Assembly: GCA_031261325.1 (NCBI GenBank)
Contig: JAISKH010000093.1
Span: 1 to 52,169 of the forward strand
Direction: 5' to 3'
Origin: Oscillospiraceae bacterium
GTDB lineage: Bacteria; Bacillota; Clostridia; Oscillospirales; Oscillospiraceae
DNA: 52,169 nt
The translations under genes and the position numbers were made by a program. Shown piece after piece: positions 31,950 to 40,820 of this stretch; position 1 is the stretch's first letter, and every line of letters starts with the position of its first letter. The notes beneath the pieces were generated by a model. It was not told where the DNA came from. It saw only the letters and a list, made by a program, of their open reading frames with translations, and searched no databases.

Positions 31950-33730
31950 ACATAAAAATCTGGGCGCGACTTCTGCCGTACCTGAAAAACCTGAAAAAGC
32001 CGCTCATAATCGGCTTTATAACAATGCTCGTGTCATCTGCCATAGAGGGCGCGTACCCGCTGTTCACGCGGTACGCGGTTGACAAATTCGTAACACCCGG
32101 GACGACGCGCGGAATCGGCGCGTTCGCGCTCGCGTTCTTCGCGCTGATTCTGGTCAACGGCGTCGCCGCCATAGCGTGGTCGCGCAACTCGATGGTAATC
32201 GAAATGCGGCTCGGTCCCGCGCTGAAGCGCGACTGCTTCGTGCACCTGCAAGAACTGCCGCTGTCGTATTACAACCAAAACTCCGTCGGTTACCTCATTT
32301 CCCGCGTCATGAGCGACACGGACAGAATCGCGGGGCTAATCTCATGGGGCGTGATGCAGCTGCTGGGGAGCACGTTTTACACAATCGGCTCATTCGTGTA
32401 CATGTTCGCGCTGAACGCTCGGCTTGCGCTCGTGCTGCTCGCTGTATTGCCCGTCGCCGCGCTCGTGACGTGGCTGCTGCAAAAGAAGCTGCTCGTCGTA
32501 AACCGCCGCGTGCGCGACGTGAACTCACGCATTTCGGGCGCGTACAACGAGGGCATAACGGGCGCGAAAACGTCCAAAACACTCGTCATCGAGGACAGGA
32601 ACAGCGTGGAATTCGGCGAGCTGACGGCGGGCATGTACCGCGAATCCGTCCGCGCCGCGCGCCTGCAAGCCCTGCTGATGCAGCTCATGCTCATAATCGG
32701 CTCCGTCGCCGTCGGCGTTGTGCTGCTGCGCGGCGGATACCTTGTGGCGGACGACATGCTGGCTTACGGCGTGCTCGCCGCGTTCATCACCTACGCAATC
32801 AGCATAATCGACCAAATATCGGAAATATCCCGAATCCTGTCGGATTCGCTCTCGGCACAGGCGTGCGTTGAGCGCGTCGCCGCGCTATTGGACGAGCCGC
32901 GCACGGTTACGGACACGCCGGAGGTTGAGGCGAAGTACGGCGGCGTGTTTGACCCCAAGCGCGAGAACTGGGAACCGCTCGCGGGGCGCGTCACGTTTGA
33001 GAACGTGTGGTTCAAGTACCCGGACGGCGACGACTATATTCTGGAGGACTTCTCGCTCGACGTGCCCGCCGGCTCAACCGTCGCAATCGTCGGCGAGACG
33101 GGCGCGGGCAAGTCCACAATCGTGAATCTCGTCTGCCGCTTCTATGAGCCGACGAGCGGGCGCGTGCTGCTGGACGGGCGCGACGCGCGCGAGCGCAGTC
33201 TCCTCTGGCTGCACTCGTCTCTCGGTTACGTGCTGCAAGACCCGCACCTGTTTTCCGGCACAATTCTTGACAATATCCGATACGGCAAGCTCGGCGCGAG
33301 CGACGAGGAGGTCACGGCGGCGGCGCGTCTCGTCTCTGCCGACGGCATTGCCGAGCGACTGCGCGACGGTTATCTCACCGAGGTGGGCGAGGGCGGCGAC
33401 ATGCTCTCCACAGGCGAAAAGCAGCTCATTTCGTTCGCGCGCGCGGTAATCGCGAACCCGCCGCTCTTCGTGCTTGACGAGGCGACCTCCAGCATTGACA
33501 CCGAGACGGAAAAGCTGATTCAAGACGCGATTTCGCACATTCTGAACGGCAGAACGTCGTTCATCATCGCGCACAGGCTATCGACAATAAGCCGCGCCGA
33601 CCTGATTCTCGTCGTGGACGACGGCAAAATCGTAGAGCGCGGCACGCACTCCGAGCTGCTCGCCCAAGGCGGGCACTACAGCGCGCTCTACACCGCCATG
33701 CGGATAGACGAGGAATCGGCGGGGTTGTAG
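31946..33730 (+). CDS. ABC exporter half-transporter B (canonical Walker B)
   Basis: This 594-residue half-transporter has six membrane helices and a nucleotide-binding domain with Walker A GETGAGKST and Walker B LFVLDEATSSID with the catalytic Glu. The signature motif is LSTGEKQLI instead of LSGGQ. In the heterodimer this weak signature faces the Walker motifs of half-transporter A, giving one degenerate and one consensus site. The start overlaps the stop of the upstream gene (ATGA), implying coupled synthesis in equal amounts. Confidence 0.92.
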   Translation: MNIKIWARLLPYLKNLKKPLIIGFITMLVSSAIEGAYPLFTRYAVDKFVTPGTTRGIGAFALAFFALILVNGVAAIAWSRNSMVIEMRLGPALKRDCFVHLQELPLSYYNQNSVGYLISRVMSDTDRIAGLISWGVMQLLGSTFYTIGSFVYMFALNARLALVLLAVLPVAALVTWLLQKKLLVVNRRVRDVNSRISGAYNEGITGAKTSKTLVIEDRNSVEFGELTAGMYRESVRAARLQALLMQLMLIIGSVAVGVVLLRGGYLVADDMLAYGVLAAFITYAISIIDQISEISRILSDSLSAQACVERVAALLDEPRTVTDTPEVEAKYGGVFDPKRENWEPLAGRVTFENVWFKYPDGDDYILEDFSLDVPAGSTVAIVGETGAGKSTIVNLVCRFYEPTSGRVLLDGRDARERSLLWLHSSLGYVLQDPHLFSGTILDNIRYGKLGASDEEVTAAARLVSADGIAERLRDGYLTEVGEGGDMLSTGEKQLISFARAVIANPPLFVLDEATSSIDTETEKLIQDAISHILNGRTSFIIAHRLSTISRADLILVVDDGKIVERGTHSELLAQGGHYSALYTAMRIDEESAGL

Positions 33731-33743
33731 GGTGCAACGACAA

Positions 33744-33785
33744 TAAAACAGGCGGCTTGCCACTCTCGGCAAGCCGCCTGTCTAT
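33744..33785. terminator. Bidirectional terminator between convergent operons
   Basis: ACAGGCGGCTTGCC and GGCAAGCCGCCTGT form a perfect 14-bp stem with a 6-base loop. On the minus strand it is followed by TTTTATTG and so serves the amidohydrolase operon well. On the plus strand the tail is only CTATC. Confidence 0.85.
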
Positions 33786-33814
33786 CAAGTACGCCGTGTT
33801 ACGCGCGGAACACC

Positions 33815-35089
33815 CTACTTCTTCGCCGTCGGCGGGGAAGGCATACCGCCGAGCAGGTCAGAAATTGTTCCGTCGTAAGGCGTGAACGGAATATCACCCT
33901 TGTAGTTCAGGAAGTCAACGGCGAAAGCCGCCGTCTCCGCGACGCCGACATGCAAAATGTCCTCGTCAATGTCAAAATACTCGTTGTGAATCTGCGCGCC
34001 GGAGCCAAGCTCTTCATTGTCAAGCCCGAGCGAAATCATCGTCCCGGGGTATAGCTTCGTGAGCAGCGAGAAGCTCTCCGAGCCCATCCAAGGCTCCGCG
34101 TTCGTCACAAGCGCGTCCTCTCCGATTGCGGACTTGACGCTGTTCTGAATCAGCTCCGCAATTTTGGCGTTGTTGATTAGCGGCGCGCCGAGAAACGCCG
34201 CGTTCGTATACGTGCAGCCGTAAGCCGCCGTTATGCCGTCCAGTATTTTCGTAAACTCCGCGCCGAACTTTTCCCCCGCCTCCTCGCTGTACAGCCGCGC
34301 GCTGCCGGAGAACGTCAGGTCTTGCGGGATAATGTTGCCGCGCGTCCCCGCCGTGAGCTGCCCAACGGAGAACGTCAGCGTGTCATACGGCGAAATTTTG
34401 CGCAGCCTTATCGTGCTTATCGCGTTGTAAACCGCGACGAAGCAGTCAATCGGGTTGTTCGACAGGTCGGGGCGCGAGCCGTGCCCGTCCTGCCCCGTAA
34501 TCGTGACGTTGAAGCCGTAAGCCCCCGCGAAGAACGCGCCCGACTGAACAATCAGCTTGCCCGCGGGGAATTGCGGCGCAACGTGAATCGCGTGCGAAGC
34601 GTCCACGTGAATGTTCTCCCGCTCAATGTATTTCATAAGCTGCCTGATGTTGCCCGTGCCCTCTTCCCCGCGCTCAAAGAACAGGATTACCCTGCCGTTC
34701 AGCTCGGCTTCGTGCTCCTTCAGAATCTTACCCGCCGTGAGCAGAATCGACGTGTGCGCGTCGTGTCCGCAGGCGTGGTGAACGCCGTCGTTTTCCGAGA
34801 CGACGGTTTTTTCACGCTTAAGGTTGCGCTTGTTTTCCAGTATCGGCAGCGCGTCAATGTCGGCGCGCAGGAGCAGCGTGCGCCCCTTAGTCTCGTCGCC
34901 CAGGAAGCCGAGAATGCCGCCGTCCTCAACCTCAACGTAATCGACGCCGTATTCGTCCAAGTGCTTGCGTATGTATTTCAGCGTCTCGAACTCCGCGCCC
35001 GAAAGCTCGGGGTGGCGGTGAATATGGCGGCGCAGCTCAATCGTAAGCTCCGAATTTTCCTTTGCGGCGGAAAGCGCGTTTATTGCCAT
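33815..35089 (-). CDS. M20-family metal-dependent amidohydrolase
   Basis: This 424-residue M20D-type amidohydrolase belongs to the family of hippurate hydrolases, IAA-amino acid hydrolases and N-acyl-amino acid amidohydrolases. Metal and catalytic blocks seen are HRHPELSGAE, HACGHDAHTSILL, the acidic GEEGTG, ASHAIHVAP and the dimerisation-domain GHGSRPDLSNNPID. It has no signal peptide and is cytoplasmic. It is the last gene of the peptide ABC transporter operon, 26 bp after the ATPase gene. This suggests that imported peptides or N-acyl amino acids are its substrates. Confidence 0.9.
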   Translation of the reverse strand: MAINALSAAKENSELTIELRRHIHRHPELSGAEFETLKYIRKHLDEYGVDYVEVEDGGILGFLGDETKGRTLLLRADIDALPILENKRNLKREKTVVSENDGVHHACGHDAHTSILLTAGKILKEHEAELNGRVILFFERGEEGTGNIRQLMKYIERENIHVDASHAIHVAPQFPAGKLIVQSGAFFAGAYGFNVTITGQDGHGSRPDLSNNPIDCFVAVYNAISTIRLRKISPYDTLTFSVGQLTAGTRGNIIPQDLTFSGSARLYSEEAGEKFGAEFTKILDGITAAYGCTYTNAAFLGAPLINNAKIAELIQNSVKSAIGEDALVTNAEPWMGSESFSLLTKLYPGTMISLGLDNEELGSGAQIHNEYFDIDEDILHVGVAETAAFAVDFLNYKGDIPFTPYDGTISDLLGGMPSPPTAKK

Positions 35090-35115
35090 TATAATCTTCC
35101 TTTCAGTCGGTTAAT

Positions 35116-37116
35116 TTACGAAATGTTGTGGCACGCCGCGAGGTGCCCCGAGCCGCATTGACGCAGCGTCGGCGACTCCTCCGAACAGCGCGCCGTCGCC
35201 GACGGGCAGCGCGGGTGGAAACGGCAGCCCGACGGCGGGCGCATGGGCGAGGGAATCTCGCCCGACAGCGGCGTCAATTCGCGCCGCGTCTCACCCGCGA
35301 AAGCGTTGTCAACCGACGGCACGGAGGCAATCAGCCCCCGCGTATAGGGGTGGGCGGGGTGCGAAAACAGCTCCGTCGCCGGCGCGATTTCAACGAGCTG
35401 ACCCAGATACATGACCCCTATTCGGTCGGACACATGGCGCACGACGCTCAGACTGTGCGCGATGAACAGGTAGGTAAGCCCCAGCTTCTCCTGCAATTCG
35501 CGCAGCAGATTGACAATCTGCGCCTGAACGGATACGTCCAGCGCGGACACAGCCTCGTCCGCGAGAATGAACTTTGACGACAGGGCGACGGCGCGGGCGA
35601 TGCAAATGCGCTGTCTCTGCCCGCCGGAGAACTCGTGCGGGAACTTCTCATATGCCGCGCGGTCCAAGCCGACAAGCTCCAAAAGCTCCGCCGCGCGCCC
35701 TCTTATCTTAGAGTTTTCAAGCTTTTCGTAAGCGCGCAGCGGTTCCTCGACAATCTTGCCGACGCGCCAGCGCGGGTCCATCGAGCCGTAAGGGTCTTGG
35801 AAAATCGCCTGCATGTGCCGCCGCGTGTCGCGCAGCTCGCCCGATTTCAGGTTTGTAATGTCCCGCCCGTCAAAGCGAATCTCGCCCGACGTGACCTTTT
35901 CAAGCCGCAGCAGCAGTCTGCCCAGCGTGGACTTCCCGCTCCCCGATTCGCCGACAAGCCCGAACGTCTCGCCCTTGATTATGTCAAACGACACATCGTC
36001 CACCGCGCGCGTCACGTTTTTCGCGCCGCCGAAGCCGCGGGCGACGTAGTGACGGCTGACATTCCTGACCTCAAAGAGCTTTTCCGCGCTCTCCTCACGT
36101 TCCTGCGCGGCGTCCACGCCCTTTACGGGCAGGGAGCTTACGTTAACCTCACCCGTGCGCCAGCAGGCGACGCTGCCGAGCGCGCGCGTCTCAAGCGGCG
36201 GCTCCGCCTCGCGGCACTTGTCGGTCGCGAACGGGCAACGCGGGTTAAAGCGGCAGCCCTCGGGCATTTCCGTCAGCGCGGGAATCGTGCCGCTTATGGA
36301 GTACAGCTTTTCGTTTTTATCGTGGTTCAGCGCGGTTACGGAGCGGAGCAGCCCCTGCGTATACGGGTGCAGCGGGCGGCGCAGAATCGCCTCCGTCGCC
36401 GAGTTTTCGACGATGCGCCCCGCGTACATGACGCACACGCGGTCAGCCATTTCGGCGGCAATCCCGAGGTCGTGCGTAATCAGTAGGACAGCCATGTTAA
36501 ACTCGCGCTTTAATTCGCGCAGCAGGTTCAGTATCTGCGCCTGAATCGTAACGTCCAAAGCCGTCGTCGGCTCGTCGGCAATCAAAATGTCGGGTTCGCA
36601 GGACAGAGCCATCGCAATCATCGCGCGTTGCAGCATTCCGCCGGAAAGCTCGTTAGGGTATTGCTTCATGCGCGCTTCAGGCTCCGAAATACCGACGCGG
36701 CGCAATAGGTCAACCGCCTTGGCGTTCGCCTGCGCGACGGTTTGCTTCGTGTGCCGCCGTATGCATTCCGTAATCTGCTTGCCGATTGTGAACACGGGGT
36801 CAAACGCCGCCATCGGCTCCTGAAACACCATTGCAATCCTGTCGCCGCGAATCGAGCGCACAGCCTTTTCCTTGTATTGCGCCAGGTCGTCGCCGTTGAA
36901 CACGAGGTTGCCGCCCGCGATTCTGCCGCCCTCATGCTCAATCAGCCGCATGACGGTTTTCGCGGTTACGGACTTGCCGCTGCCGGATTCACCGACAAGG
37001 CAGACGGTTTCCCCCGCCGAAATGTCGAACGATATGCCGTCGATTACGTTAACGTGGTGACGCTTGTTGACGAACTCAACGTTCAGCCCCGAGACGGATA
37101 ACAGCTTTTCAGACAC
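35116..37116 (-). CDS. Fused peptide ABC transporter ATPase (OppD-OppF type)
   Basis: This 666-residue protein joins two peptide-transporter ATPases that are usually separate subunits. Domain 1: Walker A GESGSGKS, signature LSGGMLQRA, Walker B ILIADEPTTALD. Domain 2 begins near residue 350: Walker A GESGSGKST, signature FSGGQRQRI, Walker B FILADEAVSALD. Each half ends with the oligopeptide-type C-terminal extension containing GCRFxPRCP and further Cys, which in DppD-type proteins can hold an iron-sulfur cluster. The GTG at 37116, with AGGAGG at proper distance, is the likely start; the GTG at 37125 overlaps the Shine-Dalgarno. Confidence 0.93.
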   Translation of the reverse strand: MSEKLLSVSGLNVEFVNKRHHVNVIDGISFDISAGETVCLVGESGSGKSVTAKTVMRLIEHEGGRIAGGNLVFNGDDLAQYKEKAVRSIRGDRIAMVFQEPMAAFDPVFTIGKQITECIRRHTKQTVAQANAKAVDLLRRVGISEPEARMKQYPNELSGGMLQRAMIAMALSCEPDILIADEPTTALDVTIQAQILNLLRELKREFNMAVLLITHDLGIAAEMADRVCVMYAGRIVENSATEAILRRPLHPYTQGLLRSVTALNHDKNEKLYSISGTIPALTEMPEGCRFNPRCPFATDKCREAEPPLETRALGSVACWRTGEVNVSSLPVKGVDAAQEREESAEKLFEVRNVSRHYVARGFGGAKNVTRAVDDVSFDIIKGETFGLVGESGSGKSTLGRLLLRLEKVTSGEIRFDGRDITNLKSGELRDTRRHMQAIFQDPYGSMDPRWRVGKIVEEPLRAYEKLENSKIRGRAAELLELVGLDRAAYEKFPHEFSGGQRQRICIARAVALSSKFILADEAVSALDVSVQAQIVNLLRELQEKLGLTYLFIAHSLSVVRHVSDRIGVMYLGQLVEIAPATELFSHPAHPYTRGLIASVPSVDNAFAGETRRELTPLSGEIPSPMRPPSGCRFHPRCPSATARCSEESPTLRQCGSGHLAACHNIS

Positions 37117-37128
37117 GGCGTTCACCTC

Positions 37129-37947
37129 CTATTTCGGGTCGATGACGTCGCGCAGACGGTCACCGATAATGTTAATCGCGAGCACGAACGCGGTAATTAC
37201 AAGCCCCGGGAACGTGCAAATCCAATGCGCGACGACGAGATAGCCGCGCCCCTGCGACAGCAGCGTGCCCCAGTCGGGAATCTCCTTGATAATGCCAAGC
37301 CCCAAAAAGCTCAGTCCCGAGGCGACGAGGATTGAGCTGCCAAGCCCAAGCGTCGCCATGACGAGAAACGGCGACCATGAGTTAAGCAGCACGTGCTTGA
37401 CGAATATAACCGCGCCGCGCGTGCCGATTGAGTTCGAGACGGTTATATACGGGCGGTTCTTAATGCTGATAACCTGCCCGCGCATGACGCGCGAATATTG
37501 CGGAATGGACGAAACCGATATGGCGAGCACGATGCTGAACAAGCTAGGGCGCAGAGCCGCCGCAATCGCGAGGGCGAGCAGTATGCCCGGAATCGTCATC
37601 AGTATCTCAATAAAGCGGTTGAATATCGTATCGACCACGCCGCCGATAAAGCCCGCCAGCGCGCCGAGAATCCCGCCGATTATGCCGCCCGTCAGCACCG
37701 AGGCGACGCCGATAATCAGCGAATCGCGACTGCCGTAGACGACGACGCTGAACACGTCGCGTCCGAAGTAATCCGTCCCGAACAGGTGCGTAAGGCTGGG
37801 AGCCTGCAATAAGTCCGCGACGTTCATGTAGGTCGGCGAATACGGCGCGACGAACCCGGGCGCAATTGCGCAGAGCAGGATAAACGCGATAAACAGCCCC
37901 GATATAACGGCGAGCGCGTCGGACAGCGACAATTTCAGCTTTTTCAT
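37129..37947 (-). CDS. Peptide ABC transporter permease (OppC/DppC type)
   Basis: This 272-residue inner-membrane permease has about six helices. The first (ALAVISGLFIAFILLCAIAP) is followed by the conserved HLFGTDYFGRDVFS loop. The EAA-like cytoplasmic loop is in the SNSIGTRGAVIFVKHVLLN region. The ATG at 37947 has GGGGGAGGG upstream and is preferred over the longer frame from 38028, which would overlap the upstream permease gene. It pairs with the permease encoded at 37964-38887. Confidence 0.93.
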   Translation of the reverse strand: MKKLKLSLSDALAVISGLFIAFILLCAIAPGFVAPYSPTYMNVADLLQAPSLTHLFGTDYFGRDVFSVVVYGSRDSLIIGVASVLTGGIIGGILGALAGFIGGVVDTIFNRFIEILMTIPGILLALAIAAALRPSLFSIVLAISVSSIPQYSRVMRGQVISIKNRPYITVSNSIGTRGAVIFVKHVLLNSWSPFLVMATLGLGSSILVASGLSFLGLGIIKEIPDWGTLLSQGRGYLVVAHWICTFPGLVITAFVLAINIIGDRLRDVIDPK

Positions 37948-37963
37948 CGTCACCCTCCCCCCG

Positions 37964-38887
37964 TTAAGCGCGCCGAACGCGCGGGTCAATAATCGCGTAA
38001 GAAACATCGACCACGAGGTTAACGACAACGCAGATTATCGCCGAAAAGAACACAACGCCCTGAACAATCGGAATATCCCGCGCCATAATCGCGGTCGAGA
38101 TAATGCGCCCGATGCCCTGACGCGAGAAAACCGTCTCGATTATGACGGAGCCGGCGAGCATATTCGTAACCTGCAAGCCGATAACCGTTATCGTCGGAAT
38201 CATGACGTTGCGCAGCACGTGCCGCAGCATGACGGTTCGCTCCGCAAGTCCCTTGGCGCGCAGCGTTACGATAAACGGTTCGTTTATAATCTCCAGCGCG
38301 CTGTTGCGCACCATGCGCACGATAACGCCGGAGGACACAATGCCGAGCGTTACGGACGGGAGAATCAGCGTCCGAAACCCCTCCGAGCCCATTGACGGCA
38401 GCCACCGCAGCTTGACGGAGAAGAGCAGGATAAACAGCACGCCCGTCCAAAACGTCGGCATCGAGATTGTAATCAGGCTCAACACGCGGACAACCGTATC
38501 GAGCACCCTGTTGCGGAACACCGCCGACAGTATGCCGAGCAGTATCCCGAGCGTAACGGATATGACGACGCTGACGACAGTCAGCTCAATCGTCTTTGGC
38601 AGGTTTTTCAGAATCAACGCAAGGACAGGCTCGCTTGAGGCGCGCGACTTACCGAAATCGCCGTGGAGTATGTCAATAACATACTCCACGAACTGCTGCC
38701 CGAGCGGCTTGTCCATGCCAAGCTCGTGCTTCAATGCCGCGATTTCCTCGGGCGAAGTGGTGGTCGGGTCCACAATCGAGAAGATTGGGTCCCCGGGGAG
38801 CACGTTCATGATGAGAAACACCAGAACAAGCGCCCCGAAAAGCACGACCAGAGATGTTAAAATCTTTTTTATCACAACGCCCGCCAT
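37964..38887 (-). CDS. Peptide ABC transporter permease (OppB/DppB type)
   Basis: This 307-residue permease has the family N-terminus (VVLFGALVLVFLIMNVLPGD), a cytoplasmic EAA loop (FIVTLRAKGLAERTVMLRHV) and the C-terminal VFSRQGIGRIISTAI segment. It forms the translocation pore with the OppC-type subunit. The ATG has GGAGGG upstream. The gene lies 52 bp after the binding-protein gene and 16 bp before the OppC-type gene. Confidence 0.94.
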   Translation of the reverse strand: MAGVVIKKILTSLVVLFGALVLVFLIMNVLPGDPIFSIVDPTTTSPEEIAALKHELGMDKPLGQQFVEYVIDILHGDFGKSRASSEPVLALILKNLPKTIELTVVSVVISVTLGILLGILSAVFRNRVLDTVVRVLSLITISMPTFWTGVLFILLFSVKLRWLPSMGSEGFRTLILPSVTLGIVSSGVIVRMVRNSALEIINEPFIVTLRAKGLAERTVMLRHVLRNVMIPTITVIGLQVTNMLAGSVIIETVFSRQGIGRIISTAIMARDIPIVQGVVFFSAIICVVVNLVVDVSYAIIDPRVRRA

Positions 38888-38939
38888 CGGAAAACCCTCC
38901 TATATTCGCTGCTGTAATCGCTGTTCCTTTTTTGGATTG

Positions 38940-40628
38940 TTACTTTATGTACGTGTCATAGAACACGGGGTAGCCGAGGAAGTCGAAGTTCAGGTCCGTC
39001 ACCTCTTCAATCGCGGCGACGGTGTACGGGAACACGTAAATCGGCAGGGTCAGCGCGTTTTCGTCGAAGTACTGCTGAATCTCCTTGTAGATAACCTCCG
39101 CCTTGGCGGGGTCAAACTCCGAAGCGACTTGGTCAATCCAAGCGTTGACCTTCGGGTCGTTCAGGTGCGCGATTGAGAAGCCGCCCTCCGTATAGTAGAA
39201 GTTGCCGCGCAGGGAGGACACGAGGTCGCCGCTCAGGAAGCTGTTACCCATCACGTCAAACCCGCGAATCGAGACGAGCTGGTTATAGCCGTCCGTCGAA
39301 ATCTCGACTTCAACCTCAACGCCTATTTCCTTTAGCTGCTCGCGCACCATGACGGCGATGTCGTTGCGCTTCTCGCGGTTCGGGGAGTTGTCGAAGTAAT
39401 GCAGCTTCAGGCGTTCGCCGTCCTTTTCGCGGTAGCCGTCCGCGCCGACGAGCCAACCCTCCGCTTCAAGCAGAGCCTTTGCCGCTTCGGGGTCATAGTG
39501 GTCTTTGTTCTCAAGCGACGCGTCGTATCCCGAAAGTCCCGGGGAGATTATCGACCAAGCGCGCGGATACGTGCCGAGGTACAGCGTCTGCACGATTGTG
39601 CCGATGTCAACGCCCGCGCGAATCGCCTTGCGGACATTCAGGTTGTTCCAAATGGGCTTGTCGAAGTTATAGAACAGCGTGTAGGGCAAGCCGAGCGTCA
39701 GCTTTTCAAGCACTTGCAGCCCCGGCGTCGCGCGTAGTGACAGGACGTTCTGCGGCGGTACCGTCTCTGCGGCGGAAACCTCACGGCTTTCGACGCTGCC
39801 GACGCGCGTCGCTTCCTCCGCGACTATCTTGTATGTGAGCGTTTCGAGATAGGCGGGACCCTGATGCCCGCGAATTTCGGGCGCCCAGTTGTAGTCGGGG
39901 TTGCGCTCAAGCTTAATGTCCTCATCATACGACACGAAGCGGAACGCGCCCGTGCCCACGGGGTTGCGCGTGAACTGGTCGCCGTACTTATCGGAAGCGG
40001 CGGGCGACACGAACGCGAAACGCGCAAGATTCGTCAAAAAGCTGGGCGAGCCGACCGAGAAGTTTAACTGCACCGTGAACTCGTCGAGAGCTTCACCCGA
40101 GAGGAAGCCCGAGAAGAGCGAGGTGATGTTGCCCGTCGCTTGCGTCTCGGGGTTATACAGACGCTCGAAGTTAAACACGACAGCTTCCGCGTTGAACGGC
40201 GTGCCGTCATGGAACTTCACGTCGTCGCGCAGCTTAAACGTGTACACGCTGTAATCGTCGGAAACCTCCCAAGATTTCGCGAGGTAGGGAACGAACCCGC
40301 CGTTCTCGTCCAGCGCGACGAGCGAATCGAACAGCGCGTTCGTAACGCGCGTCGAAACGGCGAGTCCCGCGCGGTGCGGGTCTAAGTGGTCGGGCGTGGT
40401 CGCCAGCGCGAAAACGAGGTTGCCGCCCTTTGCGTCAATCGGCGCGGGGTCAGCCGTCTCATCGGGCACGGCGCGCGTGCCGTTCGTCGCCTCCGGCGCG
40501 GCGGAAGCCGTTCCCGCGTCGGAAGCCGTGCCCGACGGCTTATCCGCGGCGCAGCCCGCAACGGTAAGCGCGAGCAGCAGAATCGCGAGTGTTGCGGATA
40601 AAATCCGCGAAGCCAAGTTGTTTTTCAT
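38940..40628 (-). CDS. Peptide-binding lipoprotein (SBP_bac_5)
   Basis: This 562-residue extracytoplasmic solute-binding lipoprotein has a lipobox at LLALTVAGC. A low-complexity Ala/Thr/Glu linker is followed by the SBP_bac_5 fold with LVFALATTPDHLDPHRAG, VKFHDGTPFNAEAVVFNFER and the C-terminal DFLGYPVFYDTYIK. Members bind oligopeptides, dipeptides or nickel chelates; with the M20 amidohydrolase in the operon, a peptide or acyl-amino acid is most likely. The gene is first in the operon, with GGAGGG before the ATG. Confidence 0.94.
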   Translation of the reverse strand: MKNNLASRILSATLAILLLALTVAGCAADKPSGTASDAGTASAAPEATNGTRAVPDETADPAPIDAKGGNLVFALATTPDHLDPHRAGLAVSTRVTNALFDSLVALDENGGFVPYLAKSWEVSDDYSVYTFKLRDDVKFHDGTPFNAEAVVFNFERLYNPETQATGNITSLFSGFLSGEALDEFTVQLNFSVGSPSFLTNLARFAFVSPAASDKYGDQFTRNPVGTGAFRFVSYDEDIKLERNPDYNWAPEIRGHQGPAYLETLTYKIVAEEATRVGSVESREVSAAETVPPQNVLSLRATPGLQVLEKLTLGLPYTLFYNFDKPIWNNLNVRKAIRAGVDIGTIVQTLYLGTYPRAWSIISPGLSGYDASLENKDHYDPEAAKALLEAEGWLVGADGYREKDGERLKLHYFDNSPNREKRNDIAVMVREQLKEIGVEVEVEISTDGYNQLVSIRGFDVMGNSFLSGDLVSSLRGNFYYTEGGFSIAHLNDPKVNAWIDQVASEFDPAKAEVIYKEIQQYFDENALTLPIYVFPYTVAAIEEVTDLNFDFLGYPVFYDTYIK

Positions 40629-40661
40629 CTTGTTCCCTCCAAATTACTTTTATAAAACCTC

Positions 40662-40679
40662 TAAAACTTATAAGTTTTA
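40662..40679. promoter_or_regulatory. Candidate operator of the peptide transporter operon
   Basis: TAAAACTTATAAGTTTTA is a perfect 18-bp palindrome just downstream of the -10 box (40691-40696) on the minus strand. It covers the early transcribed region, where a repressor would block initiation. The regulator is not identified. Confidence 0.6.
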
Positions 40680-40690
40680 TAGTTGTTCCG

Positions 40691-40719
40691 ATTTTACCCC
40701 GCGTTCTGCACTTTGTCAA
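40691..40719 (-). promoter_or_regulatory. Sigma-A promoter of the peptide transporter operon
   Basis: On the minus strand a perfect TTGACA and TAAAAT are separated by 17 bp, about 55 bp upstream of the lipoprotein start. Confidence 0.85.
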
Positions 40720-40756
40720 GGGTTATTGCAAAAAAATTTCAAACCCGCGTTTTTCC

Positions 40757-40785
40757 TTGTGCCGTATGGGAAAATGTGATAAACT
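40757..40785 (+). promoter_or_regulatory. Weak candidate promoter of the esterase gene
   Basis: TTGTGC and TAAACT are separated by 17 bp, 35 bp upstream of the esterase ATG. The match to consensus is modest. Confidence 0.4.
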
Positions 40786-40820
40786 GGGGGTAAATTTACA
40801 TTCGTTGAGGAGGTAACTGC

